Assembly: GCA_963712765.1 (NCBI GenBank)
Contig: CAVQIX010000004.1
Location: 248,001-312,000 of the forward strand
Source of the DNA: CAXMST01 sp963712765
GTDB taxonomy: Bacteria; Actinomycetota; Thermoleophilia; Solirubrobacterales; 70-9
Reading direction: 5' to 3'
DNA: 64,000 nt
In this document: piece by piece, positions 24,610 to 33,305 of the stretch
How the letters are laid out: every line of letters begins with the position of its first letter
Numbering within the stretch: the stretch's first letter is position 1
Position numbers and translations under genes: made by a program
Notes under the pieces: model-generated
Databases searched by the model: none
The model's input: the letters and a program-made list of their open reading frames with translations, nothing else
Told to the model about the DNA's origin: nothing

Positions 24610-25713
24610 CTAGGAGCGCTGCAGGGCCAGCGCGGCTGCGAGGCGGCCGATGCCTTCGCCGACCTGCTCGGGCGGGACGCTGGCGAAGCTGAGCCTGAGG
24701 CTGCGCTCGCCGCCGGCGAGCATGAAGTCCGGGCCGGCGACGAAGGCCACCCCCCGCTCCTTCGCCAGTGGCGCCAGCGCAGCGGTGTCGGAGCCCTCGG
24801 CAAGATCGAGCCAGAGGAAGTAGCCGCCGCCCGGGACCACGAACTCCGCCTCGGGGATCTGCTCCCGGAGCGCTTCGACCACCGCGTCCCGCCGCTCGGC
24901 CAGGGCGTGGTTGACGAACGCGATGTTGCGGTCGAGCCCGCCCGAGCTGCAGAGCTCGAAGACGATCGACTCAGCGAGCATGTTCGGCGAGATGTAGGTC
25001 TCGTTGGCGCCCTTGGCGAGCGCTGCGATCTCGCTGACGGGACCGGCCAGGTAGCCGACACGGACGCCGGGGCTGACCGTCTTGGAGAAGGAGGACGCAT
25101 GGAGCACCCGCGCCTCGGTGCCCTCCGCGAGAGCCAGCATGGTCGGCAGCTCCTCGGCGCCCGCGAAGCGCACCTCCCGGTAGGGATCGTCCTCGAAGAT
25201 CCAAAAGCCGTGCTCGGCACTGAGCTCGACCAGGCGGCGGCGCTTGGCCTCCGAGAGCGTGCAGCCGGCCGGGTTGTGGAAGTTGCTGATGATGTGTACG
25301 AGCTTCGGCGAGCGGCCGGATGCGAGCAGCCGCTCGAGCTCGGCGACGTCGATGCCGTCAGCCTCGAGCTCGACGCCGATGCGGTCGACGCCGAGCTTGG
25401 AGAGCATCAGCAGCGTGCGATCGTAGGAGGGCTGCTCGACCACGACCTCGTCGCCCGCCTCGAGCAGGTGATCGAACAGCATCCACCCGGCCTCGAGCGA
25501 GCCGTTCGTCACCATCACGCGATCGGCGGTGAGTCCATGGCCGTGGCGCTCGGCGAGCCACTCGCAGAGCTCGGGGTGGCCCCTGCCGGTCCCGTAGGAG
25601 AGAGCGCGTCCAGGATTCGCGACCAGCGCACGATCGGCCGCCTCCCGCACCGCATCGGCGGGAAGTAGGTCGACGCTGGGGGCGCCGCGGGCGAAGCTGA
25701 TCAACTCACTCAT
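24610..25713 (-). CDS. PLP-dependent aminotransferase (class I/II, LysN-like)
   Basis: A 367-aa fold-type I aminotransferase. It shows YGTGRGHPELCEWLA, VTNGSLEAGW, SNFHNPAG, FEDDPYRE and the cofactor lysine K211 in ASSFSKTVSPGVRVGY, as in the 2-aminoadipate/aromatic aminotransferase subgroup without the GntR domain. Substrate not determined. The start MSELISF follows TATACT by 9 nt, one of the best -10 hexamers here, and the longer frame is a shadow. A second member of the same subgroup lies near 58 kb. Confidence 0.88.
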   Translation of the reverse strand: MSELISFARGAPSVDLLPADAVREAADRALVANPGRALSYGTGRGHPELCEWLAERHGHGLTADRVMVTNGSLEAGWMLFDHLLEAGDEVVVEQPSYDRTLLMLSKLGVDRIGVELEADGIDVAELERLLASGRSPKLVHIISNFHNPAGCTLSEAKRRRLVELSAEHGFWIFEDDPYREVRFAGAEELPTMLALAEGTEARVLHASSFSKTVSPGVRVGYLAGPVSEIAALAKGANETYISPNMLAESIVFELCSSGGLDRNIAFVNHALAERRDAVVEALREQIPEAEFVVPGGGYFLWLDLAEGSDTAALAPLAKERGVAFVAGPDFMLAGGERSLRLSFASVPPEQVGEGIGRLAAALALQRS

Positions 25714-25722
25714 CGGCGGGCG

Positions 25723-25728
25723 AGTATA
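25723..25728 (-). promoter_or_regulatory. -10 hexamer TATACT (aminotransferase)
   Basis: Nine nt before the ATG, close to the TATAAT consensus. Confidence 0.45.
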
Positions 25729-25775
25729 TGCCCCACCGGCCCGCGGCTCAGGGCCGACGGTCCCGAAGCGACCCC

Positions 25776-27983
25776 CTAAGGGCCCGTCCAGCCGTTCGAG
25801 TAGCACGGATCGCCGCTGGTGCAGGTGCCCTGCAGCCCCCCGGTCCCGTTCGGCATCAGCCAGTCCGACATCTGCTTCTGGGCGTCGGGCGCACGGCGCG
25901 GGTATCCGTGAGGATCCTCGCCGAACCCGTTCTCCTCGCGGGGTGGAACGTTCTCGTTCGGTGGCACCCCGCTGCCGAGGCCGCGGTCGCCGTTGAAGCT
26001 CGGCGGGCCGCCGTCGAAGTAGACGAGCGCCGAGTCGGCGAACGGGTAGCCGCCGATAGCACCGATCTTGAAGAACGGGTTCTTCTGCCAGTGGCGACCG
26101 GGCTCGAGCGCCGGCTCCATCACCTTCGCGCCGACCGTCCGGGCCATGTTCTCGGCGGTCAGGTTGGCAACCTGGTGGTCTCCCATCGCCGCGTGCAGGA
26201 GCACGCTGTGCTCAGGTGTGTTCGCGTAGGGATCGTCGGTGATGTGGTGGGCGTAGCCGTTGGCCTCACCACGATCCCAGAGCATCTGCATCAGCCCGAG
26301 CAAGAGCGGTCGCTCGAGCTCGTTCGGATACTTTGCGTAGAGTCCGACCGCGGGAATCTCGGCATAGGCGTCGAAGTCGACGCTTCGGCGCAGCAGGGTC
26401 GAGTAGTTCATCCCGGGGACCCCGAGGACCGACTGGGTGAAGTCGGGCGAGATCGCGGTCAGCGCGCCGCCCATGATTCCGCCCTGGCTGTTGCCGTAGT
26501 AGTAGAGCTCCTTGGTGTTGATCACCGGCGTCGAACCCGAGCCCGCGTCGTAGCTGAAGGCGGGATCGGTGATCAGGCCGCTGGGGTGGATCAGCGTACG
26601 GCCGAGCATCAAGAAGTTGACGAAGCCCTGCTGCATGCGGTCGAACGCCTTCGACAACTGGTTCAGGTCGCCGAGCGCCGGCAAGATCACCGGGCCGATA
26701 TCAGCGTTGGAGAACCCGGCCCAGTCCACCGCGCAGTGGGTCAGGTTGTGGGCCTCGCCGAACTCACGGACGTAGCTGCTTCCCGACTGGGAACGGTTGC
26801 CAAGCAGACCGTGGCCGTACAGCGCCGGGCGTGAGGGATCTACCTTGGTCCCATCGACGATCGAGTTGGGGATGTTGCACTCGAACGGGACATCCGTCCT
26901 GAAAGCCGGGTTGAAGGTCGGCATCATCGCCTTCTTCGAGTCGTAGGCGAACTGCGTGCCGGGCTCGCATCCGTTCTGGTTCAGGTAGCAGGGGACGTCG
27001 TCGATAGTGCCCTTGATCCGCCGCAGGGTCTCGGGCTCGGGGTCGTCGATGACCTCGTCGACGGTGAACTTCGGCGCGGCGCCCTGGACGATCCCGTCCG
27101 CGAGGTTGTTGTCGCCGAGCTTCGAGAAGGCGTCGTCGCGCATCGCGAGCACCCGCTCCGAGAGGCTGTCGCCGCTGGCGACGCTGAAGTCCCAAGCCAT
27201 GTAGAGACCCCTGCGGCCCAGGTTCTCGGTCTTGTTGACCTTCTTGAAGATCTTCCTCTCGAAGTACCCGCGCCGGTTCTCGACCTTCTTCTGGTTGGTG
27301 ATCAGCTTGTCGCGGTAGACCTTGAACGCCTTCGGCGGCTTGATCTCCTTGCCGTTCCCCTTGCGGAGCTTGCGAAGGGCGACGATGTAGCGCTGCCCCT
27401 CCTCCCAGTTCTTCAGGGGGCGGATGATCAGGTTGCGGTCGCTCCTGGACTCGGGATTCGCGTCGACCTCGGCGAAGATCGGGTGTCGCTTCTTGGTCTT
27501 CGCGTTGATCACGACCACCGGCTGCTTCTTGCGCCTGTAGTCGGAGGGATCGTCGATCGGCACGATGCCGCTGCGGTCGAACGCCTTCTGCGTCTCCAGG
27601 CCCTTGATGTGGAGGATGATCGCCTGCCCTGGGCTGAAGCCGTCGTTGCGGTTGTGGTCGGTCGGCTCGAACGGCTTGCCGTCGACGTTGGCGGGCATCG
27701 ACTTCTCGTTCAGGTCGACCCGCCAGCCGGAGGCGGTCCGCTTGTCCCTGTTCAGGTACATGTTGTTCGGGAACGGGTGAAGACAGACGCTGGTATCGAG
27801 GAAGTCGCAGCGGCCGGCGTTCGGGGTCTCGATCTTGGGGCCGTTGTACTTCTTCGTCTTGCCCTTCTTGGCGGCCGCCGCCGGATCGGAGCCGGCCTCG
27901 CCGGCCTGGGCAAACAACAGCGCCGCGAAGATGACCGCCGCAATCGCGGTCCACGTCGCAGGTCCCCTGCCAACCAGCACCAT
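25776..27983 (-). CDS. Secreted lipase-like alpha/beta hydrolase
   Basis: A 735-aa extracellular protein. It begins with a signal peptide (hydrophobic residues 12-30, ending AGEAGS) and a basic linker. Residues 50-330 resemble the N-terminal domain of bacterial virulence-factor-type lipases (CLHPFPNNMYLN, Lys-rich strands). The hydrolase part has YGHGLLG (389-395), YYYGNSQGGIMGG with presumed nucleophile S499, and a late HAAMGDHQV that may supply the histidine. Several Cys pairs suggest disulfides. GGGAGGAG just before the ATG is a strong ribosome binding site. A lipase or esterase role is likely; the substrate is unknown. Confidence 0.75.
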   Translation of the reverse strand: MVLVGRGPATWTAIAAVIFAALLFAQAGEAGSDPAAAAKKGKTKKYNGPKIETPNAGRCDFLDTSVCLHPFPNNMYLNRDKRTASGWRVDLNEKSMPANVDGKPFEPTDHNRNDGFSPGQAIILHIKGLETQKAFDRSGIVPIDDPSDYRRKKQPVVVINAKTKKRHPIFAEVDANPESRSDRNLIIRPLKNWEEGQRYIVALRKLRKGNGKEIKPPKAFKVYRDKLITNQKKVENRRGYFERKIFKKVNKTENLGRRGLYMAWDFSVASGDSLSERVLAMRDDAFSKLGDNNLADGIVQGAAPKFTVDEVIDDPEPETLRRIKGTIDDVPCYLNQNGCEPGTQFAYDSKKAMMPTFNPAFRTDVPFECNIPNSIVDGTKVDPSRPALYGHGLLGNRSQSGSSYVREFGEAHNLTHCAVDWAGFSNADIGPVILPALGDLNQLSKAFDRMQQGFVNFLMLGRTLIHPSGLITDPAFSYDAGSGSTPVINTKELYYYGNSQGGIMGGALTAISPDFTQSVLGVPGMNYSTLLRRSVDFDAYAEIPAVGLYAKYPNELERPLLLGLMQMLWDRGEANGYAHHITDDPYANTPEHSVLLHAAMGDHQVANLTAENMARTVGAKVMEPALEPGRHWQKNPFFKIGAIGGYPFADSALVYFDGGPPSFNGDRGLGSGVPPNENVPPREENGFGEDPHGYPRRAPDAQKQMSDWLMPNGTGGLQGTCTSGDPCYSNGWTGP

Positions 27984-28051
27984 CAGAATCTCCTCCCGGG
28001 TCCCTGACCCGATCTACACACCAGGCGGGAACCTAACAAACGGTGCAGTCA

Positions 28052-28075
28052 GGCTGCGGATACCTTTCCGCAGCC
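28052..28075 (-). terminator. Hairpin after sucD
   Basis: Perfect 9-bp stem (GGCTGCGGA/TCCGCAGCC) with a 6-nt loop, 23 nt after the sucD stop and before the lipase gene. No T-run follows, so it may be a weak terminator or processing hairpin. Confidence 0.5.
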
Positions 28076-28097
28076 CCCGGCGCCCGTGGGACCGGGG

Positions 28098-28970
28098 CTA
28101 AGAGCCGGCGATCTCGGCCGCGATCGAAGCGGCCTCGGTGGGACTGCGGCCGACGCGGACGCCCCTGGCCTCGAGCGCCTCCTGCTTGGCCTCGGCGGTC
28201 CCCGAGGAACCGGAGATGATCGCCCCCGCGTGCCCCATCTGCTTTCCAGGCGGGGCAGTGAAGCCGGCGATGTAGCCGACGACGGGTTTGGTCACGTTCT
28301 CGTCGATGTAGTCGGCCGCACGCTCCTCGGCGTCGCCGCCGATCTCGCCGACCATCACGATCAGTTCCGTCTCGCCGTCATTCTCGAACAGCTCGAGGAT
28401 GTCGATGAAGTCGCTGCCGACGATCGGGTCCCCGCCGATGCCGACGATCGAGGAGTTGCCGAGTCCTGCCCGTTTGAGCTCGTTGCCGATCTGGTAGGTA
28501 AGGGTGCCGGACTTGGAGACGACGCCGATCTTGCCCTGGTCGAAGAACTGGGCCGGGATGATCCCGACGTTGGCCTTGCCCGGGCTGAGCACGCCCGGGC
28601 AGTTGGGACCAATCAGGCGGACACCCCTGTCGCGGGCCTTCCAGTAGGTCGACAGCATGTCGTGGACGGGGATCCCCTCGGTGATCGCGATCACGGTCTC
28701 GCAGCCCGCATCGATCGCCTCGTTGATGGCCGATGCGGCGAAGCGGGCCGGAACGAAGACCATCGAGGTGTTCGCGCCCTCCTTCTCGACCGCCTCGGCG
28801 ATCGAGTCGAAGACGGGTACGCCGTCGACGTCCTGGCCGCCCTTCTTCGGGGTCACGCCGGCGACCAGCTTGGTCCCGTAGTCACGGTTGCGGAGCCCGT
28901 GGAAGCTGCCCTCGGAGCCGGTCAGGCCGCTGACGACCAGCCGCGTCTCGGTGTCGACGATGATGCTCAA
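28098..28970 (-). CDS. sucD: Succinyl-CoA synthetase alpha subunit
   Basis: The alpha chain of the TCA-cycle enzyme that makes succinate from succinyl-CoA with ATP or GTP formation. The 290-aa protein has VVSGLTGSEGSFH (CoA-binding Rossmann), GPNCPGVLSPG, and the phospho-histidine H247 in QMGHAGAIISGSSGTA. The start is TTG, overlapping the sucC stop as TTGA, so the two subunits are translationally coupled. Length matches the family. Confidence 0.96.
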   Translation of the reverse strand: MSIIVDTETRLVVSGLTGSEGSFHGLRNRDYGTKLVAGVTPKKGGQDVDGVPVFDSIAEAVEKEGANTSMVFVPARFAASAINEAIDAGCETVIAITEGIPVHDMLSTYWKARDRGVRLIGPNCPGVLSPGKANVGIIPAQFFDQGKIGVVSKSGTLTYQIGNELKRAGLGNSSIVGIGGDPIVGSDFIDILELFENDGETELIVMVGEIGGDAEERAADYIDENVTKPVVGYIAGFTAPPGKQMGHAGAIISGSSGTAEAKQEALEARGVRVGRSPTEAASIAAEIAGS

Positions 28971-30133
28971 GCGGCCTCCTTGCCGGCCATCTCGACGACC
29001 GCCTCCGCAGCGCCGAGCATCGTCTTCTCGACGTGCAGGTTGCCGAGCTGGGATTCGGCCAACATGCCCAGCCCTTGCTCGGAGTTGGTGCCGTCGAGAC
29101 GGACAACCAGCGGTACGTCGATTTCGACCCGCTTGTAGGCCTCGATGATCCCGCCGGCGACCTCATCGCATCGGGTGATGCCCCCGAAGATGTTGAACAG
29201 GACCGCCTTGACCTTCGGGTCGGAGGTGATCACCTCGAGCGCGTCGACGATCGCCTCGGCTTTCGAGCCGCCGCCGGCGTCGAGGAAGTTGGCCGGTGAG
29301 CCGCCGGCGTTGGCGACCACGTCGAGGGTCGACATGCAGAGTCCGGCGCCGTTGCCGAGGATGCCGATGTCGCCGTCGAGCTTGACGTAGGTGAGGCCCT
29401 TTTCCTTCGCCATTCGCTCCTGGGGATCCACCGGCGGATCCTCGACCTCCGCGAGCTCCGGATGGCGGAACATGGCCGCTCCGTCGACCGTGACCTTGGA
29501 ATCGAGGGCGACGATCCGGCGGTCGGCGGTGACGATCAGGGGGTTGACCTCGATCAGGGTGGCGTCGTTGTCGCCAAAGGCGGCGTAGAGCTTGACCATC
29601 GTATCGGCGACGTCGTCGGCGACGTCGTCGTCGATCTGCGCGTCGATGGCGATCCTCCGTGCCTGGTCGACGCTGAGACCGTCGAGTGGATCGATGTGCT
29701 CCCTGACGAGGGCGTCGGGATCCTTGTCGGCGATCTCCTCAACGTTCATGCCGCCCATCCTCGAGAGGATCGCGAGCGGCTTCTTCGCAGAACGGTCGAG
29801 GATGATCGAGACGTAGTACTCGGCATCGATCTCGGAGGCGGCCTCGACCCAGACCTCCTTGACCTCGAACGGGCCCTCGCCGTGGGGGCCGGTGATGTCC
29901 ATCCCGATGATCGCCTCCGAGTGGGCCCGCGCCTCCTCGGCGTCCTTGGCGATCTTGATGCCGCCGGCCTTGCCACGCCCGCCGATCAGGACCTGGGCCT
30001 TGATCACGCACGGGTAGCCGATCCGCTCGGCAGCGGCGACCGCGGTCTCGGCGTCAGACGCCGGCTCGCCCTCTGGAACGGTCACGTCGCTGCGCGCGAA
30101 GAGCTGCTTTCCCTGGTACTCGAGAAGGTCCAT
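28967..30133 (-). CDS. sucC: Succinyl-CoA synthetase beta subunit
   Basis: The ADP-forming beta chain with an ATP-grasp fold, 388 aa. It shows MDLLEYQGKQLFA, KAQVLIGGRGKAGGIK, EVWVEAASEIDAEYYVSI, IEVNPLI, LDGDIGILGNGAGL and NILGGI-like FNIFGGITRCDEVA. A TAGGCT hexamer lies 11 nt before the ATG. It is divergent from the small wHTH gene and forms a two-gene operon with sucD. Confidence 0.96.
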   Translation of the reverse strand: MDLLEYQGKQLFARSDVTVPEGEPASDAETAVAAAERIGYPCVIKAQVLIGGRGKAGGIKIAKDAEEARAHSEAIIGMDITGPHGEGPFEVKEVWVEAASEIDAEYYVSIILDRSAKKPLAILSRMGGMNVEEIADKDPDALVREHIDPLDGLSVDQARRIAIDAQIDDDVADDVADTMVKLYAAFGDNDATLIEVNPLIVTADRRIVALDSKVTVDGAAMFRHPELAEVEDPPVDPQERMAKEKGLTYVKLDGDIGILGNGAGLCMSTLDVVANAGGSPANFLDAGGGSKAEAIVDALEVITSDPKVKAVLFNIFGGITRCDEVAGGIIEAYKRVEIDVPLVVRLDGTNSEQGLGMLAESQLGNLHVEKTMLGAAEAVVEMAGKEAA

Positions 30134-30238
30134 GCTGCGGCGGCAGCCTAGCCGAGACCGTACCCACGAGCGGTCAGGGTGCGGGGCCGCGGGGGACAGC
30201 TGGCCCAAGGTTCCGGATTTCTCCTACTGTTCGGCGAG

Positions 30239-30550
30239 ATGAGCTCCGCGAACGGCCGATGGACCTTCCTCACCAACCATGCCCGAGTGCTGCTCGTGAT
30301 CGCGCGTGATCCCAACGTGCGGCTGCGGGACATCGCTGCGAACCTCGACATCACCGAGCGTGCCGCGCAGCGCATCGTCTCCGAGCTCGTCGACGCGGGC
30401 TATCTGACCCGCAAGCGCGAGGGTCGCCGCAACGCCTACAGGGTCCACCACGGGCGCCCGTTGCGGGTGCCGCAGGCGACGGAGACCGACGTCGGCGAGA
30501 TCCTCGAGCTGCTGCTCTCCAACCAAGACCCGCTCGAGACCAGAGGCTGA
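30239..30550 (+). CDS. Small winged-helix (ArsR/MarR-like) DNA-binding protein
   Basis: A 103-aa single-domain regulator. ARVLLVIARDPNVRLRDIAANLDITERAAQRIVSEL-type helices (residues 15-50) and the wing DAGYLTRKREGRRNAYRVH form a wHTH as in ArsR/MarR proteins; the short C-terminal helix probably mediates dimerisation. No metal ligands or sensor residues are obvious. The ATG follows TACTGT by 8 nt. Divergent from sucCD, which makes that promoter a possible target. Confidence 0.78.
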   Translation: MSSANGRWTFLTNHARVLLVIARDPNVRLRDIAANLDITERAAQRIVSELVDAGYLTRKREGRRNAYRVHHGRPLRVPQATETDVGEILELLLSNQDPLETRG

Positions 30551-30620
30551 CCGGCCGGGGGAACCCGATCTGGAGGCCATAAGCGCCGGAGGCGGCCCCT
30601 TGCCATAATGCCGCGCCCTT

Positions 30621-31304
30621 ATGCCACTACCGAAGCGCAGCGAGATCAAATGGGTCACCACCGACTGCTACGGGACCTTGATCGATTGGGACAAGGGGAT
30701 CACCGAGGCCTTCCAGCGTGAAGCTGCCGCGGATGGCCTGACGCTCGACATGAAGACCCTGCTGCCGCGCTTCTACGAGGTCCTTCACGAGCTGATGGCG
30801 GGCTCCTACGAGCTCTACGCCGAGGTCCTCCGCCGCGCCGCGGTGAAGGCGGCGGGCGAGATCGGCTGGGAGCTCGAGCCCTCGCGGGCCCAATTCCTGC
30901 CCGACTCGATCGGGGACTGGCAGCCGTTCCGCGAGGCCAACGCCGCCATGGACCGTCTCGGCGCCAGGTACAACGTCGGGATCATCTCCAACATCGACGA
31001 CAAGCTGCTCGGAATCTCGCGGCGCCACCTCCGGACCGAGCTCGACCTGGTCGTGACCGCGCAGCAGGTTCGCAGCTACAAGCCCGAACCCGCCCACTTC
31101 AAGGAGGGCGCCCGGCGGATCGGCAAGAAGAGGGGCTGGGTTCACATCACCAGCGGCCTCTACACCGACGTCCAACCCCTGATCACGATGCGGGTGCCGG
31201 TGATCTGGGTCAACCGCCGCGGCGAGAAGCTCGAGAAGGGCCAGAAGAAGCCGACTACCGAGGTCAAGAACTTCCGCGACGCCGCCAAACGCTTAGGGGC
31301 GTAG
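30621..31304 (+). CDS. L-2-haloacid dehalogenase-like HAD hydrolase
   Basis: A 227-aa HAD protein. Motif I is TTDCYGTLIDW (nucleophile D15), motif II GIISNID, motif III the Lys in RSYKPEPAHF, similar to type II haloacid dehalogenases. The usual acidic motif IV (VGD..ND) is replaced by ITSGLYTDVQPL, where only one Asp remains, so catalysis may be altered. A CATAAT hexamer lies 11 nt before the ATG. It heads a three-gene set with the RpiB-like (15 nt gap) and RibD-like genes. Confidence 0.82.
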   Translation: MPLPKRSEIKWVTTDCYGTLIDWDKGITEAFQREAAADGLTLDMKTLLPRFYEVLHELMAGSYELYAEVLRRAAVKAAGEIGWELEPSRAQFLPDSIGDWQPFREANAAMDRLGARYNVGIISNIDDKLLGISRRHLRTELDLVVTAQQVRSYKPEPAHFKEGARRIGKKRGWVHITSGLYTDVQPLITMRVPVIWVNRRGEKLEKGQKKPTTEVKNFRDAAKRLGA

Positions 31305-31319
31305 ACAGGCGGGCGGGCC

Positions 31320-31754
31320 GTGAGGATTGCGGTTGCGGCAGATGAGCGGGTGGGGATCGCCGAGACGATCGAGCAGCTCCTGCGGGAGCGGGGGCATGAG
31401 GTGAATCGGCACGGTGCCTTGAACGAGTCCGAGCGGGACGATTGGGCCTGGGCTTCGGAGGCTGCGGCCCGAGAGGTTGCCGAGGGGGAGGCCGAGCAGG
31501 CCGTGGTCGCGTGTTGGACGGGCACCGGGGCCTCGATCGCGGCCAACAAGGTGGGGGGGATCCGTGCGGCGCTGTGTGGCGATGCCGAGACGGCTCGCGG
31601 CGCGCGGGTCTGGAACGACGCCAACGTGCTCGCCCTCAGCCTGCGGCGGACCTCGGAGGCGGAGCTGGCCGAGATCCTCGACGCCTGGTTCGCCGCCGAG
31701 CCCAGCTCCGCGGCCGACGACCGCGCCAACGTCGCCCACCTCGGGGAGATCTGA
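31320..31754 (+). CDS. RpiB/LacAB-family sugar-phosphate isomerase-like protein
   Basis: A 144-aa protein with the RpiB fold: RIAVAADERVGIAETIEQLLRERGHEV at the start, WTGTGASIAANKVGGIRAALCGD in the middle (the usual SGTGIGMSIAANK phosphate/active-site loop), and RVWNDANVLALSLR. RpiB interconverts ribose and ribulose 5-phosphates. The Cys base and the GxG loop differ from canonical RpiB (CWTGTGAS instead of CGTGIGMS), so a different sugar or amino-sugar phosphate is possible. Start GTG. The next gene begins 4 nt after its stop. Confidence 0.8.
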   Translation: MRIAVAADERVGIAETIEQLLRERGHEVNRHGALNESERDDWAWASEAAAREVAEGEAEQAVVACWTGTGASIAANKVGGIRAALCGDAETARGARVWNDANVLALSLRRTSEAELAEILDAWFAAEPSSAADDRANVAHLGEI

Positions 31755-31758
31755 CCGC

Positions 31759-32508
31759 GTGCAGCGCCTCCTCCCCGACCCAGGGCCGATCGAGTTGAGC
31801 GAGCAGCTGGCCGGCTACCACCCCGGCGCGATGGCCGGCGGCGGAAGGCCGTTCGTGTACACCAACTTCGCGGTCACCGTCGATGGTCACGCGACCATCG
31901 ATCAGCGCTCGGGCACGATCGGCAGCGACGCCGACACCGCGATCTTGATGGGACTGCGCGAGTCGGCCGACGCGGTGCTCGTCGGGGCGGGGACCGTTCG
32001 CGCCGAGAACTACGGCCGACTGCTCCCCGGGAAGGCGGCACGGGAGCGGCGCCAGTCCGCCGGTCGCAGCGCCGACCCGCTCGCCGTGATCGTCGGCAAC
32101 AGCCTCAACCTGCCCTGGGACGCGGGCCTGTTCACCAGCGGAGCCGGGGAGGTCGTGATCTTCACCGCCTCCGGGGACGAGCCGCCCGAGACCAAGACCC
32201 CTGTGAGCGTCGTCCGGCACCCCGACGGAGTCGACCTCGATGCCGCCCTCCGCCTGCTGCACGATGAGCACGGGGTTCGCACGCTGCTCTCCGAGGGCGG
32301 TCCCTCCCTTCACGGCAGCCTGCTCGAGGAGGGACTCGTGGATGAGCTCTTCATCACGCTCGGCCCTAAGCTCGCCGGTGGGGTGGGTCCGCGGATGGCC
32401 GAGAACCTGGCCGGTGGCCCAATCGAGCTCGAGCTGCGCTGGCTCCTGCAGGAGGGCAGCGAGCTGTTCGCCCGCTACGCCGTCCTCGGAACCGACCGCA
32501 CCGGCTAG
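31759..32508 (+). CDS. RibD C-terminal-like reductase (DHFR fold)
   Basis: A 249-aa protein of the RibD_C/DHFR-like family, which reduces aminopyrimidine intermediates of riboflavin synthesis with NADPH. YTNFAVTVDGHATIDQRSGTIGS, ADAVLVGAGTVRAENYG, LLSEGGPSLHGSLLEEGLVDELFITLGPKLAGG are diagnostic. The deaminase half of RibD is absent, and it is joined to a pentose-phosphate isomerase-like gene, so a related pyrimidine- or pterin-type substrate is possible. Start GTG, 4 nt after the preceding stop. Confidence 0.85.
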   Translation: MQRLLPDPGPIELSEQLAGYHPGAMAGGGRPFVYTNFAVTVDGHATIDQRSGTIGSDADTAILMGLRESADAVLVGAGTVRAENYGRLLPGKAARERRQSAGRSADPLAVIVGNSLNLPWDAGLFTSGAGEVVIFTASGDEPPETKTPVSVVRHPDGVDLDAALRLLHDEHGVRTLLSEGGPSLHGSLLEEGLVDELFITLGPKLAGGVGPRMAENLAGGPIELELRWLLQEGSELFARYAVLGTDRTG

Positions 32509-32515
32509 TGGATGA

Positions 32516-33292
32516 TCAGGCGGTGTGCGGTGCCGCCGCCGAGGGACCGAGCATCGTTCCGGCCGCGTCCGGGATCAGTCCCTGCTCCTCGACCCGCCGC
32601 TCTCCCCGTCGCAACATCCGCAGAGCGAGAATCGTCCCGCTGAGCAGCGCGAGTCCGCCGAGGCTTAGCTGGACGCTGAGCAGCCCCTCCCGCGACCAGT
32701 AGACGTCGCGGAAGTCGAGCAGGAGGGCCGCCTCGTCCATGGTCAGGCCCACTCCAGCGCCGAAGGGGAGCGCCAGCGCGGCCTCGAGGTCGAGGTCCTC
32801 TGAAAGCAGCGCCGCCGCCCCGGAACCGAAGGCGAGGATGATCCCGGGCACGAAGTGGTGGATGTGGCGACCGCCGATCTCTACGTTGGCGAACGGCCAC
32901 CAGCCGGAGCGGATGCCGCCGGTCGAGAGCCGGGCGACCGCGAACGCCCCGGCGAATCCGGTGAACAGGTTGAAGAGCACCAGCTCGTGGCGCGAGGCGG
33001 ACTCATAGCCCTCGATCGCGACCCGGACCGTGTCCTGGGTCGCCTGCCCCGCGACCTGGAGAGCTTCGACCGGACCTTCCTCGGAGCCGGCGATCGCCTC
33101 CTCCCGCACCACCCGGCGCCGGTAGCGGCGGGCGAACTCGCCGGCCAGGACGGTCCCGGCGGTCAGCGCGGTGAGGGCGGCGAGGCCAACCGTGACCCGA
33201 TCGGCCTGGGCAAACCCAAGCCTGGTGCGAGCCCGCGCGCGGCGCCAGAGTAGCTTTGGACGGCGGCGGGACACGATCTCGGCGACCAGCAC
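32516..33292 (-). CDS. Integral membrane protein with HIHHF motif
   Basis: A 258-aa protein of unknown function. An N-terminal helix near residues 33-50 is followed by a soluble Glu-rich segment (about 55-105), then four or so membrane helices: FNLFTGFAGAFAVARL, FVPGIILAFGSGAAAL, LPFGAGVGLTMDEAALLL and LSLGGLALLSGTILAL. The conserved-looking GGRHIHHFVPG lies at the membrane interface and could bind a metal or heme, but this is only a guess. Start GTG. Convergent with the RibD-like gene (7 nt apart). Confidence 0.7.
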   Translation of the reverse strand: MLVAEIVSRRRPKLLWRRARARTRLGFAQADRVTVGLAALTALTAGTVLAGEFARRYRRRVVREEAIAGSEEGPVEALQVAGQATQDTVRVAIEGYESASRHELVLFNLFTGFAGAFAVARLSTGGIRSGWWPFANVEIGGRHIHHFVPGIILAFGSGAAALLSEDLDLEAALALPFGAGVGLTMDEAALLLDFRDVYWSREGLLSVQLSLGGLALLSGTILALRMLRRGERRVEEQGLIPDAAGTMLGPSAAAPHTA

Positions 33293-33305
33293 AGCTGCGC
33301 CGGGG

